Assembly: GCA_017454565.1 (NCBI GenBank)
Contig: JAFTCS010000121.1
Coordinates: 1-11,643 of the forward strand
Source of the DNA: Clostridia bacterium
Lineage (GTDB): Bacteria; Bacillota; Clostridia; Oscillospirales; Acutalibacteraceae
Reading direction: 5' to 3'
DNA length: 11,643 nt
Positions 1 through 6,648 of the stretch are shown here, piece after piece. The position numbers and the translations under genes are program-made. How positions within the stretch are numbered: position 1 is the stretch's first letter; the number at the start of each line of letters is the position of its first letter. The notes under the pieces were generated by a model. It searched no databases. It saw only the letters and a program-made list of their open reading frames with translations, and had not been told where the DNA came from.

Positions 1-581
1 ACTGCCTGAAGGCTGACTATGACAAGATATTCAAAAGCGAGATCATAACCGATCTGCTGAAGGTGCTGGGGTGCGGTGTAGAAGTGAAGTCAAAGGCGAA
101 CAAGGAACTGTCGTCATTTGATCTTGACCTTTTGCGCTGGAACAAGGTCATATTCTGTACCGATGCCGATGTTGACGGCTTTCATATCAGAACTCTGCTG
201 CTGACTATGATATATCGGCTGGCGCCCACGCTCATCCGTGAGGGTAAGGTGTTTATTGCTGAATCTCCGCTTTATGAGATCACGACCAGGGAAAAGGTGT
301 ACTTTGCTTACACTGAAGCCGAAAAAGAGAGGTTTATCACCGAGATAGGCGACAGGAAGTATACCATTCAGCGCTCGAAAGGTCTTGGTGAGAACGAACC
401 TGATATGATGAGCCTGACCACCATGAACCCGGCTACCCGCAGACTTATAAAGATAATGCCGGATGATGCCGCCAAAACCTCTGAGATGTTTGACATACTT
501 TTAGGCGACAATCTTGCGGTAAGGCGCGACTACATCATCGAGAACGGCTACAAATATATTGATGATCTTGACGTTTCATAA
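1..581 (+). CDS. parE: Type IIA DNA topoisomerase subunit B, C-terminal part (ParE/GyrB-like), 5' end outside window
   Basis: This is the last 192 residues of the ATPase/TOPRIM subunit of a heterotetrameric type IIA topoisomerase. With the A subunit it passes one duplex through another using ATP. The frame is open from base 3 with no start codon needed, so the gene begins upstream. The TOPRIM metal-binding motif DADVDG lies at bases 162-179 and is followed by HIRTLLLT, typical of GyrB/ParE. The C-terminal motif QRSKGLGENEP (near 368-400) is recognisable, but the usual EMNPxQLWETT continuation is changed to ENEPDMMSLTT. The position after DADVDG is Phe, where GyrB usually has Ser or Ala. I infer topoisomerase IV or a paralogous enzyme because the A-subunit gene downstream is also divergent and lacks a good GyrA box. 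A diverged gyrB remains possible. The ATPase domain and the catalytic Glu of TOPRIM are not in the window. Confidence 0.88.
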   Translation, partial: CLKADYDKIFKSEIITDLLKVLGCGVEVKSKANKELSSFDLDLLRWNKVIFCTDADVDGFHIRTLLLTMIYRLAPTLIREGKVFIAESPLYEITTREKVYFAYTEAEKERFITEIGDRKYTIQRSKGLGENEPDMMSLTTMNPATRRLIKIMPDDAAKTSEMFDILLGDNLAVRRDYIIENGYKYIDDLDVS

Positions 582-595
582 ATGGAGGGGCGAAA

Positions 596-1051
596 GTGGG
601 TTTTTCTGATATAATCATCAAGCACTTTAACGAACTGTCAAACGATGAACTGTACGAGATACTCAGAGCAAGAAGCGAGGTTTTTGTGGTCGAGCAGAAC
701 TGTCCCTATCAGGATATTGACGGCAAGGATAAATACAGCCATCATTTTTTCATAAAGCGGGATGACGGCAGTGTTGCCGCTTGCCTGCGTGTCTTTATGA
801 AAGGAGATGAGGTGAACACTGCCCAGATAGGCAGAGTCGTAACGACCGAACGAGGGTGCGGTCTTGGCGGGAGGATACTTCACGCCGGCACGGTCTTTGC
901 GAGGGATGTTCTGAATGCAGACGGTATATATCTTGAAGCCCAGTGCTATGCTATCGGCTATTATGCAAAGGAAGGCTTCGAGGTCATCTCGGATGAATTT
1001 CTTGAGGACGGCATACCCCATGTCAAGATGTACGTCAGACTGAAAAAGTGA
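596..1051 (+). CDS. ElaA-family GNAT N-acetyltransferase
   Basis: A 151-residue single-domain GNAT acetyltransferase, which would transfer acetyl from acetyl-CoA to an amine; the substrate is unknown. The ElaA signature is clear: EVFVVEQNCPYQDIDGKD (residues 28-45) near the N-terminus and LEDGIPHVKM (136-145) at the end. The acetyl-CoA pyrophosphate loop is IGRVVTTERGCGLGGRI (78-94), which contains the R-G-x-G-L-G core. EAQCYAIGYYAKEGFEV (114-130) matches the usual motif B strand-helix-strand. The start is GTG at 596, supported by a GGAGGGG Shine-Dalgarno at 584-590; no in-frame ATG lies nearby. It sits 14 bases after the topoisomerase B subunit and 62 bases before the A subunit, so it is probably co-transcribed with them. 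Family assignment is confident. Any link to topoisomerase function is unsupported. Confidence 0.9.
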   Translation: MGFSDIIIKHFNELSNDELYEILRARSEVFVVEQNCPYQDIDGKDKYSHHFFIKRDDGSVAACLRVFMKGDEVNTAQIGRVVTTERGCGLGGRILHAGTVFARDVLNADGIYLEAQCYAIGYYAKEGFEVISDEFLEDGIPHVKMYVRLKK

Positions 1052-1113
1052 TTAAATTGATCTGCTGATTTATACGGCTTTCAGGAAAAGATTTTTCTTA
1101 GGAGAACAACACT

Positions 1114-3351
1114 ATGGCAAAAAGAAAGAAAAGCAGCGACACAACGGCACAGCCCAAAATGCAGGGCTATATCGCGGGTGCGGGCGAAGTGGTAGAGGAA
1201 AAAATTGCATTTACCCTGCAGGAAAATTTCATGCCCTATGCCATGAGCATTATCATGTCCCGTGCCATCCCCGAGATCGACGGCTTCAAACCGTCTCACA
1301 GAAAGCTGCTCTATACTATGTATAAAATGGGTCTGCTCGGTGCTACCAGGACCAAATCCGCAAATATTGTGGGTCAGACCATGAAGCTCAATCCCCACGG
1401 AGACGCTGCCATCTACGACACAATGGTAAGACTCAGCCGCGGATACGAGGCCTTGCTGCATCCTTTTGTGGATTCCAAGGGCAACTTCGGAAAATATTAC
1501 AGCAGAGATATGGCATGGGCTGCTTCAAGATATACAGAGGCAAAACTTGACCCGATATGCAGCGAACTGTTTAACGATATAGACAAGGACACTGTGGACT
1601 TCGTTGACAACTATGACAACACATTAAAGGAGCCTGCTCTGCTGCCGGCAGCATTTCCGTCGGTTCTGGTGAATGCAAATACGGGTATTGCCGTAGGCAT
1701 GGCAAGCTCTATCTGCTCCTTCAATCTTGAAGAGGTGTGCCGCACGACTATCGGGCTTCTGAAAGACCCGGATTTCGATATAATGTCAACGCTTATTGCT
1801 CCCGATTTTACAGGCGGTGCGCAGATAATCTATGACCGACAGGCCATTGAGAACGTATACAGCACCGGACGCGGCAGTATCCGTCTCAGAGCAAGGTATA
1901 CCTATGATAAATATGCAAACTGTATAGATATCCTCAGCATTCCACAGACAACAACGGTTGAGGCTGTTATTGAAAAGGTCATTGATCTGGTCAAACAGAG
2001 CAAGATCCGTGAGATAGCCGATATCCGCGATGAAACGGGTATTGACGGTCTGAAAATAACCATTGACCTCAAGCGCGGCACGAATCCAGACAAGCTCATG
2101 CAGAAACTCTATAAGATCACATCTCTTGAAGATACCTTTTCCTGCAACTTTAACGTACTCATTGCGGGTACTCCAAAGGTTCTTGGGGTGCGTGAGCTGC
2201 TGAATGAATGGTCGGCTTTCCGCATAGAATGCGTCAAGCGCAGAACGTACTATGATCTTCACAAAAAACAGGACAGACTCCATCTGCTCAGGGGTCTTGA
2301 AAAGATACTTCTTGACATCGACAAGGCAATAAGGATCATCCGCGGCACAGAAGAGGAGAGTATGGTCGTTCCGAACCTGATGGAGGGCTTCGGCATAGAC
2401 GAGCTTCAGGCGGAGTATGTTGCCGAGATAAAGCTCCGCCACCTGAACAGAGAGTACATCCTCAGGCACACAAACGACATTTCCCAGCTGGAAAAGGATA
2501 TTGCAGAGCTGGAGTCTGTTTTAGGCAGCAGCAAAAAGATCAAGGCCATCATTATCAAGGAGCTGGAAAATATCATAAAGAAGTATGCCCAGCCACGCAG
2601 AAGCATGATAATCTATGCCGATGACATAGTTGAGGACGAGGTTGAGGAGGACGTACCCGATTATCCTGTGAATCTCTTCTTTACAAAAGAGGGCTACTTC
2701 AAGAAGATCACCCCGCTTTCACTGCGGATGGGCGGTGAACAGAAGCTCAAAGAGGGTGATGAGGTAATAGAGCACATCGAGACTACAAACAACAGCGAGA
2801 TAATATTTTTCTCCGACAGGCAGCAGGCATACAAGGTAAAGACACCGCAGTTTGCCGATACAAAAGCAAGCGTATTGGGGGATTATATCCCGTCAAAGCT
2901 TGGTTTTGACGAGGGAGAGAACGCCGTTTACATGATCTCCACAAAGGATTACAAAGGTTTCGTGTTCTTCTTCTTTGAAAACGGAAAGGCGGCAAAGGTC
3001 TCTATGGATGCCTACGCCACAAAGACCAACCGAAAGAAGCTGACAGGTGCTTATTCTGACAAGGACAAATTAGCAGCCGTTATCTACGCACCGGATGACG
3101 ATACGGAGATACTTCTGAAATCATCCTCAGGCAGAAGACTGCTTTTCAAGGCATCCGACCTGAGCACCAAGACCTCACGGGCTGCTCAGGGAGTCGCTTT
3201 AATGAAGCTGACCAAAGGTCACAGGCTTATTTCCGCAACGATCTATACCGACGGCATGCTTTCAGACCCGTCACGCTACAGGGCAAAGAATCTGCCTGCC
3301 ATGGGTCAGTTTACGGGAGCAGACGAAGCAGGCGAGCAGATCACATTCTGA
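1114..3351 (+). CDS. parC: Type IIA DNA topoisomerase subunit A (ParC/GyrA-like), divergent
   Basis: The 745-residue DNA breakage-reunion subunit that pairs with the upstream B subunit. The winged-helix region holds SHRKLLYTMY (61-70) and NPHGDAAIYDT (93-103). The active-site dyad is Arg139-Tyr140 in ASRYTEAKL, Tyr140 being the residue that would bond covalently to DNA. FVDNYDNT and GIAVGMASSI follow in the tower region. A long helical coiled-coil/C-gate segment runs to about residue 495, and a beta-pinwheel-type C-terminal domain occupies about 500-745. Oddities: the GyrA-box position reads LRMGGEQ (537-543) instead of QRRGGKG; the Ser equivalent to E. coli GyrA Ser83 is Ala98 while the Asp87 equivalent is kept (Asp102); and the segment before the active Tyr reads GKYYSRDMAWAASRY where most enzymes have a GDxAAAMRY form. 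Start ATG at 1114 has AGGAG at 1100-1104. These features favour topoisomerase IV or a paralogue over gyrase. Confidence 0.9.
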   Translation: MAKRKKSSDTTAQPKMQGYIAGAGEVVEEKIAFTLQENFMPYAMSIIMSRAIPEIDGFKPSHRKLLYTMYKMGLLGATRTKSANIVGQTMKLNPHGDAAIYDTMVRLSRGYEALLHPFVDSKGNFGKYYSRDMAWAASRYTEAKLDPICSELFNDIDKDTVDFVDNYDNTLKEPALLPAAFPSVLVNANTGIAVGMASSICSFNLEEVCRTTIGLLKDPDFDIMSTLIAPDFTGGAQIIYDRQAIENVYSTGRGSIRLRARYTYDKYANCIDILSIPQTTTVEAVIEKVIDLVKQSKIREIADIRDETGIDGLKITIDLKRGTNPDKLMQKLYKITSLEDTFSCNFNVLIAGTPKVLGVRELLNEWSAFRIECVKRRTYYDLHKKQDRLHLLRGLEKILLDIDKAIRIIRGTEEESMVVPNLMEGFGIDELQAEYVAEIKLRHLNREYILRHTNDISQLEKDIAELESVLGSSKKIKAIIIKELENIIKKYAQPRRSMIIYADDIVEDEVEEDVPDYPVNLFFTKEGYFKKITPLSLRMGGEQKLKEGDEVIEHIETTNNSEIIFFSDRQQAYKVKTPQFADTKASVLGDYIPSKLGFDEGENAVYMISTKDYKGFVFFFFENGKAAKVSMDAYATKTNRKKLTGAYSDKDKLAAVIYAPDDDTEILLKSSSGRRLLFKASDLSTKTSRAAQGVALMKLTKGHRLISATIYTDGMLSDPSRYRAKNLPAMGQFTGADEAGEQITF

Positions 3352-3404
3352 AAAATAAACAAAAAACGACATACTATTCTGTAAGAGGTGAATACAAAAA
3401 TAGC

Positions 3405-3433
3405 TTGATTTTATGGAAATAGTATGCTATTAT
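3405..3433 (+). promoter_or_regulatory. Predicted sigma-A promoter of secG (extended -10)
   Basis: The -35 box TTGATT is at 3405-3410 and the -10 box TATTAT at 3428-3433, separated by exactly 17 bases. A TG one base before the -10 (3425-3426) makes it an extended -10. Transcription would start near 3440, giving a leader of about 36 bases before secG. No terminator-like hairpin is visible between the topoisomerase A stop and this promoter, so read-through from upstream is also possible. Confidence 0.75.
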
Positions 3434-3475
3434 AGATAAGTATTGTAAAAAGCTACTTTTAGGAGGATCTCAAAA

Positions 3476-4009
3476 ATGGGAATTTGGCAAATTATCGTAG
3501 GCAGCGTTGTGCTTATCATGTCTGTGCTGATGATTATAGTTATCATTCTGCAGGAAGGACATGATTCTGGTCTCGGTACCATTACAGGCGGCGCTGATTC
3601 GTTTACAAAGAGAGGCAAGGCAAAGACTGCGGATGCGGTGTTCGCAAAGGTGACCAAGTTTTGTGCGATCCTTTTCTTCGTGTTCGTAGTAGTGCTCAAC
3701 GCTCTCTCATATTTCGGTCTTACAGGCAAGCCAAAAGCAGAGAAGCAGGATGAAGTCATTCAGTCCTCATCTGTAGTATCCGATGTATCAACTGAAGGCT
3801 CGGCCGAGGCATCTGCGGATACATCAAATGAAGAGTCGGCTGAAGCTTCAAAGCAGGAATCGACAGAGGTTTCAACAGAAGCTTCTAAGCAGGAGTCAGC
3901 AGAGGCTTCCAAGGAGGCATCCACTCAGACTTCAACAGAGGCTTCCAAGGAGGCATCGGCTCAGACTTCAACAGAGACTTCTCAGGCTGCTACATCAACA
4001 GCTGCCTGA
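3476..4009 (+). CDS. secG: Protein translocase subunit SecG with long repetitive Ser/Thr/Glu-rich C-terminal tail
   Basis: SecG is the small accessory subunit of the SecYEG channel and helps SecA-driven protein export across the cytoplasmic membrane. Residues 1-83 are a complete SecG: a first membrane helix (about 4-26), the conserved ILQEGHDSGLGTITGG loop (24-39) and a second membrane helix (about 61-81). Known SecG proteins usually end near 75-85 residues, but this one has 177. The extra ~94 residues are rich in Ser, Thr, Ala, Glu and Lys, with 12-residue repeats of the EASK type at residues 123-166. With the accepted SecG topology (both ends outside), the tail would lie on the outer face of the membrane; that is inference. 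Start ATG 3476 has a full AGGAGG at 3461-3466. The gene has its own promoter and terminator. I see no frameshift or fusion partner domain. Confidence 0.9.
   Translation: MGIWQIIVGSVVLIMSVLMIIVIILQEGHDSGLGTITGGADSFTKRGKAKTADAVFAKVTKFCAILFFVFVVVLNALSYFGLTGKPKAEKQDEVIQSSSVVSDVSTEGSAEASADTSNEESAEASKQESTEVSTEASKQESAEASKEASTQTSTEASKEASAQTSTETSQAATSTAA
3842..3973 (+). repeat. In-frame tandem repeat encoding the SecG tail (36-base unit)
   Basis: Four head-to-tail units encode EASK(Q/E)-type peptides: three of 36 bases (12 codons) and one shortened to 24 bases (8 codons). The last two units, 3902-3937 and 3938-3973, differ at only two bases and encode EASKEASTQTST and EASKEASAQTST. All units stay in the secG frame. 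Such near-identical units are prone to copy-number change by slippage or recombination, so tail length may vary between strains. Confidence 0.85.
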
Positions 4010-4046
4010 CAGACGGGAAAATATACTCTGATATATTGATACGATC

Positions 4047-4083
4047 AGCATCTTCAATGTTATCATTGAGGATGCTTTTTGTT
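4047..4083 (+). terminator. Rho-independent terminator after secG, directly in front of cca
   Basis: A 13-base-pair stem (4047-4059 with 4064-4076, one G-U pair) closed by a TTAT loop is followed by a T run (4077-4080, then GTT). It is 37 bases after the secG stop, so it reads as the secG terminator. Its T run ends about 14 bases before the cca start codon, and the cca ribosome binding site lies in that gap. It could therefore also act as an attenuator in the cca leader. Confidence 0.85.
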
Positions 4084-4097
4084 AAAGGAAGATAATT

Positions 4098-5456
4098 ATG
4101 AATATCCGCATTGAGATCCCCGAAAACGTAAAATACATTATCAGAAAGCTGGAAAAGTCAGGCTACAGTGCCTACGCCGTAGGCGGCTGTGTGCGCGACA
4201 GCATTATGGGCAAGGTGCCGTCTGACTGGGATATATGCACCTCGGCACTTCCGGAGCAGACCCTTGAAGCACTGCAAATGGATAATATTATCGAAAACGG
4301 TATGAAACACGGCACTGTAACCGTTCGCTATAAAGGTGAAAACTACGAGATAACCACCTTCCGTTCAGACGGAGTTTATGATGACAACCGCCATCCGAGG
4401 TCGGTGAGCTTTGTAACATCTGTCAGAGAGGATCTTGCCAGACGCGACCTGACAATAAACGCTCTTGCCTACAATGACAGGGAGGGCATCATTGACCATT
4501 TCGGGGGAGTAAAAGACATTAAAAACGGTATAATACGCTGCGTGGGCGACCCGGATGAGCGTTACAATGAGGACGGCCTGCGGATAATGCGCACCCTGCG
4601 TTTTGCTTCTACATTGGGATTTGAAATTGACAGCCGTACTGCAAAGTCCGTTCACAGGAACGCTGAGCTTCTTGGGAATATTTCGGCAGAGAGGATAGCG
4701 TCAGAGTTCAACAAGCTGCTTGTGGGCAGCAATGCCGGATATGTCCTTGAAAGCTTCCCTGACGTCATTTCTGTTTTTATCCCGGAGGTTAAGCCTATGG
4801 TGGGTTTTGCACAGAAAACCCCTCATCATATATATGACGTATGGACGCATACTGTAAAGGCGGTTACTTTTACACCGGAAGAAAAGCTTATGCGTCTCAC
4901 GGCGTTTTTTCACGATATCGGCAAGCCGGAAGCCTTTACGGAATCACCGGACGGTCGCGGGCATTTTCACGGACACCCGGAGCTGAGTGAAAAAATGGCA
5001 TATAAAATACTTCGTCGTCTGAAATATGACAATCAGACCATAGACACCGTTTGCCGGCTTGTCCGGCTGCACGACAAGCGGCCGCCGGCAGAACCTAAGT
5101 ATGTTCGCATGTTCCTTAACGAGCTGGGCGAAAAGCTCTTTCCGAAGCTGCTTGAAATCAAATATGCCGATGCAATGGCTCAGAGTCAATTCAGAAGGGA
5201 AGAGAAACTGAATTATATAGAGCAGCTCAGGAGCGTATTTTTTCAGGAGATAGAAAAGGGTTCGGCGTACAACCTGAAAATGCTGAAAATAAACGGCAGG
5301 GATATAATCGACATGGGTGTAAAGGATGGAAAATGTATAGGCTTCATTCTGGACAAGCTTCTTGAGATGGTTATGAACGATCAGCTTGAAAACGACAGGG
5401 AAAAACTCTTATCAGCAGCCCGAAAGCTTGCTTCGGAAGTTTCCAAGGAAGTCTAA
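4098..5456 (+). CDS. cca: CCA-adding tRNA nucleotidyltransferase with HD domain
   Basis: A 452-residue class II nucleotidyltransferase that builds or repairs the 3' CCA end of tRNAs from CTP and ATP without a template. The head domain has GGCVRD (29-34) and the catalytic pair Asp43/Asp45 in SDWDICTSA (42-50). RRDLTINALAY (115-125) and DPDERYNEDGLRIMRTLRFA (151-170) are the ribose- and base-selecting motifs of the family; the EDxxR box is at 158-162. A central HD domain is present, with His251, the His272-Asp273 pair in FFHDIGKP (270-277) and further His residues at 289-293. The last ~60 residues (NGRDIIDMGVKDGKCIGFIL onward) match the C-terminal domain of Gram-positive CCA enzymes. Start ATG 4098 follows AAAGGAAG at 4084-4091. 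Sequence alone cannot separate a CCA-adding enzyme from a poly(A) polymerase, but the HD domain and full motif set favour CCA addition. No promoter is evident between the secG terminator and this gene. Confidence 0.93.
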   Translation: MNIRIEIPENVKYIIRKLEKSGYSAYAVGGCVRDSIMGKVPSDWDICTSALPEQTLEALQMDNIIENGMKHGTVTVRYKGENYEITTFRSDGVYDDNRHPRSVSFVTSVREDLARRDLTINALAYNDREGIIDHFGGVKDIKNGIIRCVGDPDERYNEDGLRIMRTLRFASTLGFEIDSRTAKSVHRNAELLGNISAERIASEFNKLLVGSNAGYVLESFPDVISVFIPEVKPMVGFAQKTPHHIYDVWTHTVKAVTFTPEEKLMRLTAFFHDIGKPEAFTESPDGRGHFHGHPELSEKMAYKILRRLKYDNQTIDTVCRLVRLHDKRPPAEPKYVRMFLNELGEKLFPKLLEIKYADAMAQSQFRREEKLNYIEQLRSVFFQEIEKGSAYNLKMLKINGRDIIDMGVKDGKCIGFILDKLLEMVMNDQLENDREKLLSAARKLASEVSKEV

Positions 5457-5489
5457 TCATAAAAGCATACATTTTTTAACGCATGGGTC

Positions 5490-5517
5490 TTTATTTATTT
5501 GATTTTTATGATATAAT
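5490..5517 (+). promoter_or_regulatory. Predicted promoter of the primosomal gene pair (extended -10)
   Basis: A consensus TATAAT is at 5512-5517 with TG at 5509-5510, forming an extended -10. The -35 region is weak: TTTATT at 5490-5495 with a 16-base spacer is the best candidate. Transcription would start near 5524, about 65 bases before the DnaD-domain gene. The 133-base gap between cca and this gene holds no convincing terminator for cca. Confidence 0.65.
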
Positions 5518-5531
5518 TGTTAAGGAGTAAG

Positions 5532-5566
5532 AGCCTGTTGGGACTTTGTGATTTTTTAAACAGGCT
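5532..5566 (+). other. Inverted repeat in the leader of the DnaD-domain gene
   Basis: AGCCTGTT at 5532-5539 is complementary to AACAGGCT at 5559-5566, giving an 8-base-pair stem with a 19-base loop. It lies between the predicted transcription start and the ribosome binding site (GGAGG, 5580-5584). No T run follows it, so it is not a terminator. Its role, if any, is unknown; it could affect mRNA stability or translation. Confidence 0.4.
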
Positions 5567-5589
5567 TCAGGAAAGCAACGGAGGAAAAA

Positions 5590-6648
5590 ATGGATTATCG
5601 TTTTGATTTAGGGGCATGGAACAGTGTTTTTGCGGTGCCTTCCATTGTTGTGGACAAACACATAAAGCTTGCCGGCGCTGCACAGCTCAAGGTTATTCTG
5701 TGGATGCTCCGCCATTCGGGTGAAAATTTTGAAATATCGGATATCTCAAAGGCACTCTCAATGCACGAGGCGGATGTGCGCGACAGTATGCAGTATTGGG
5801 TCCAGACCGGAGTGGTAGCTATGAACGAGGGCAGAATCACACCGGCGCCGCTTGAAGATAACATTCAGGAGGAAGCTCCAAAGGAATTTGTCCTGAGCGA
5901 AGACGATACACCTTCGGAGGAGATATCCGCTGACGAAGAAAGCACTGTCAGCGGGCAGAAACCCAGACGACTTCTTTCAAGGCCTGAAAAGCCTGATCTG
6001 AAATACCTCACAGAACGGATGAACAATGACCCGGCCATAGCATGCCTTATGCAGTCTGCGGATGAGATATTCGGCAGGATAACCAGCAATAACGACAAGC
6101 AGACCTTGCTTCTGATACACGAATATGACGGTCTGCCGGTAGAGGTTATACTCATGCTGCTGCAATACGCTTACGGTATCGGCAAGACAAATATGCGCTA
6201 CATAGAAAAAATGGCTATTTCATGGGTGGAAGAGGAAATATTTACACTTGAAGCTGCCGAAAACAAGATAAAGCGTCTTACGTCCGGCTGTACCGCCGCA
6301 AAGCGTGTGCAGATAATTATAGGCGCGGAGCCGCATTCTCCTACCGAAAACGAGATAATGTTTGCATCCAGATGGATAGACCAGTGGCGTTTCAGTGACG
6401 AAATAATAAGGGCAGCCTACGAGGCCTGTGTGGATGCAAAGGGAAAGTATCTGCCGAAGTACACGAATTCTATTCTTGAACGCTGGTACCAGTCCGGCGT
6501 GAGAGATGCTGAGCAGCTCAGAAAAATGAAGCAGTCCGAGAGCAGCACCCGCAAACAGAAAAAAGCCGAAAAGGGTTATCAGCCTACCTATGATATTTCC
6601 GAATACGAAAGCACAAGTATAATTGACGAGGAGTGGAATGACGAATGA
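5590..6648 (+). CDS. DnaD-domain primosomal protein, two C-terminal DnaD repeats (DnaB/DnaD-like)
   Basis: A 352-residue cytoplasmic protein of the Gram-positive DnaD/DnaB helicase-loading family, which remodels DNA at origins or stalled forks and helps place the replicative helicase. The N-terminal ~85 residues (AAQLKVILWMLRHSGENFEI, then a helix-turn-helix-like segment) resemble the DDBH1 winged helix. Residues about 86-135 form an acidic, probably flexible linker. Two DDBH2-type repeats follow: one with AYGIGKTNMRYIEKMAISW (194-212) and one with KYLPKYTNSILERWYQSGV (286-304), both carrying the Y-x3-I-x3-W spacing. The order DDBH1-DDBH2-DDBH2 resembles B. subtilis DnaB (initiation protein, not the helicase), although that protein is longer (about 470 residues). 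Its stop overlaps the next start as ATGA. The neighbouring loader ATPase mirrors the B. subtilis dnaB-dnaI pair. Domain assignment is by eye. Confidence 0.85.
   Translation: MDYRFDLGAWNSVFAVPSIVVDKHIKLAGAAQLKVILWMLRHSGENFEISDISKALSMHEADVRDSMQYWVQTGVVAMNEGRITPAPLEDNIQEEAPKEFVLSEDDTPSEEISADEESTVSGQKPRRLLSRPEKPDLKYLTERMNNDPAIACLMQSADEIFGRITSNNDKQTLLLIHEYDGLPVEVILMLLQYAYGIGKTNMRYIEKMAISWVEEEIFTLEAAENKIKRLTSGCTAAKRVQIIIGAEPHSPTENEIMFASRWIDQWRFSDEIIRAAYEACVDAKGKYLPKYTNSILERWYQSGVRDAEQLRKMKQSESSTRKQKKAEKGYQPTYDISEYESTSIIDEEWNDE

Noticed and set aside
1052..1113. A separate promoter for the topoisomerase A gene (TTGATC and TATACG).
   Set aside because: The two boxes are only 8 bases apart, which is not a workable spacing; co-transcription from upstream is simpler.
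1786..2469. A 227-codon minus-strand open frame inside the topoisomerase A gene.
   Set aside because: It shadows a well-conserved + strand gene, shows no recognisable motif, and has no promoter context.
3783..4031. An 82-codon + strand frame rich in Arg, Leu and Gln overlapping the end of secG.
   Set aside because: It is the repetitive secG tail read in another frame. The composition is a by-product of the DNA repeat, and there is no ribosome binding site at its start.
5517..5534. TTGTTAA right after the -10 box of the DnaD-domain gene as a Rex operator.
   Set aside because: Only the left half matches. The right half, TAAGAGC, is a poor match to TTAACAA, so a functional site is unlikely.
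5538..5606. A 22-codon TTG-initiated leader ORF after AAGGAG at 5522-5527, overlapping the start of the DnaD-domain gene.
   Set aside because: The predicted transcript begins near 5524, so the ribosome binding site would be at or beyond the 5' end. The TTG start and lack of other coding signals make it weak.
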